Positions 43,974 through 44,003 of a stretch of 44,003 bases of DNA are shown piece by piece. Source of the stretch: an uncultured Clostridia bacterium (GTDB lineage: Bacteria > Bacillota > Clostridia > TANB77 > CAG-508). Under the pieces are notes generated by a model. The model was not told where the DNA came from and ran no database searches. It worked only from the letters and a program-made list of their open reading frames with translations. A program made the position numbers and the translations under genes. The DNA is taken from the NCBI GenBank assembly GCA_947630155.1, contig CANRGM010000002.1, positions 1-44,003 on the forward strand. Reading direction: 5' to 3'. How positions within the stretch are numbered: position 1 is the stretch's first letter; every line of letters begins with the position of its first letter.

Positions 43974-44003
43974 ATGCATACACAAATTTTAACTTCTAAG
44001 TAT
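43974..44003 (+). CDS. Start of an unidentified gene
   Basis: The ATG at 43974 follows AAAAGGAGAGA at normal spacing and a good promoter. Only ten codons are visible (MHTQILTSKY), too few to name the product. The gene continues past the window end. Confidence 0.6.
   Translation, partial: MHTQILTSKY

Noticed and set aside
1..44003. CRISPR arrays, tRNA or rRNA genes, insertion-sequence transposases
   Set aside because: Looked for regularly spaced direct repeats, cloverleaf genes and transposase motifs; none seen.

Overview
The window is strongly AT-rich DNA with the gene content of a spore-forming, low-GC Gram-positive anaerobe of the class Clostridia, plausibly an uncultured gut lineage. The sporulation genes are spo0A, a yyaC-type spore protease, a spoIVFA/spoIVFB-like pair, spoVM beside rpmB, and a PdaB-like deacetylase. 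Surface proteins carrying cohesin and dockerin modules, and an M60-like mucinase-type peptidase, also fit a gut clostridium. Arginine is almost always AGA, with some CGT and rare CGC or CGA.

Layout. Bases 1-5153: the 3' end of a WG-repeat gene, a PLP enzyme, a BaiN/HI0933-type flavoprotein, a YigZ/IMPACT protein and Spo0A. Bases 5289-8149: spore genes yyaC, a small anchored protein, a SpoIVFA-like M23 protein and a SpoIVFB-like M50 protease, then mscL on the minus strand. Bases 8724-10707: an accessory stretch with a long palindromic element, an M15 peptidase gene split between two frames, an orphan minus-strand gene and a second kind of palindrome. Bases 10708-17281: a giant secreted M60-like metallopeptidase with a dockerin-like module, followed by a sortase-type wall protein with a cohesin-like module. 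Bases 17362-20476: promoter, short leader peptide, MFS transporter and ABC-F protein, which looks like an inducible antibiotic-resistance operon. Bases 20539-21365: a PdaB-like deacetylase, again split between two frames. Bases 21446-30917: housekeeping and envelope genes (ssb, scpB, rpmB, a GH18 protein, greA, lemA and DUF2207), with four small minus-strand genes, one of them spoVM. Bases 31036-36877: deoD, a DUF3592-like protein, pyrG behind an attenuator, yqeG, a prepilin-peptidase-like gene and an M24 aminopeptidase. Bases 36969-41290: a dockerin-bearing glucosaminidase, a membrane-anchored cohesin protein and a second deacetylase. Bases 41471-43655: a response regulator/histidine kinase pair. 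A second copy of the long palindromic element follows, then the start of one more gene.

Three observations stand out. (1) In a manual scan I found only two in-frame CGG codons in all recognised genes. Both sit exactly where a gene needs a +1 shift to join two well-conserved halves, each time reading CGG-T as skip C, then GGT (Gly). This suggests CGG is unassigned or starved here and is used as, or tolerated through, a +1 frameshift site. (2) Two copies of an unrecognised element, about 190 bp, have perfect 43-bp arms that differ at seven positions, all compensated, around a conserved 73-nt GC-rich loop. (3) Two separate loci pair an exported hydrolase carrying a dockerin with a cell-anchored cohesin protein.

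Genes work together in several blocks: sporulation control and the sigma-K-type checkpoint pair, cell-wall remodelling enzymes, and a drug-efflux plus ribosome-protection operon under leader control.
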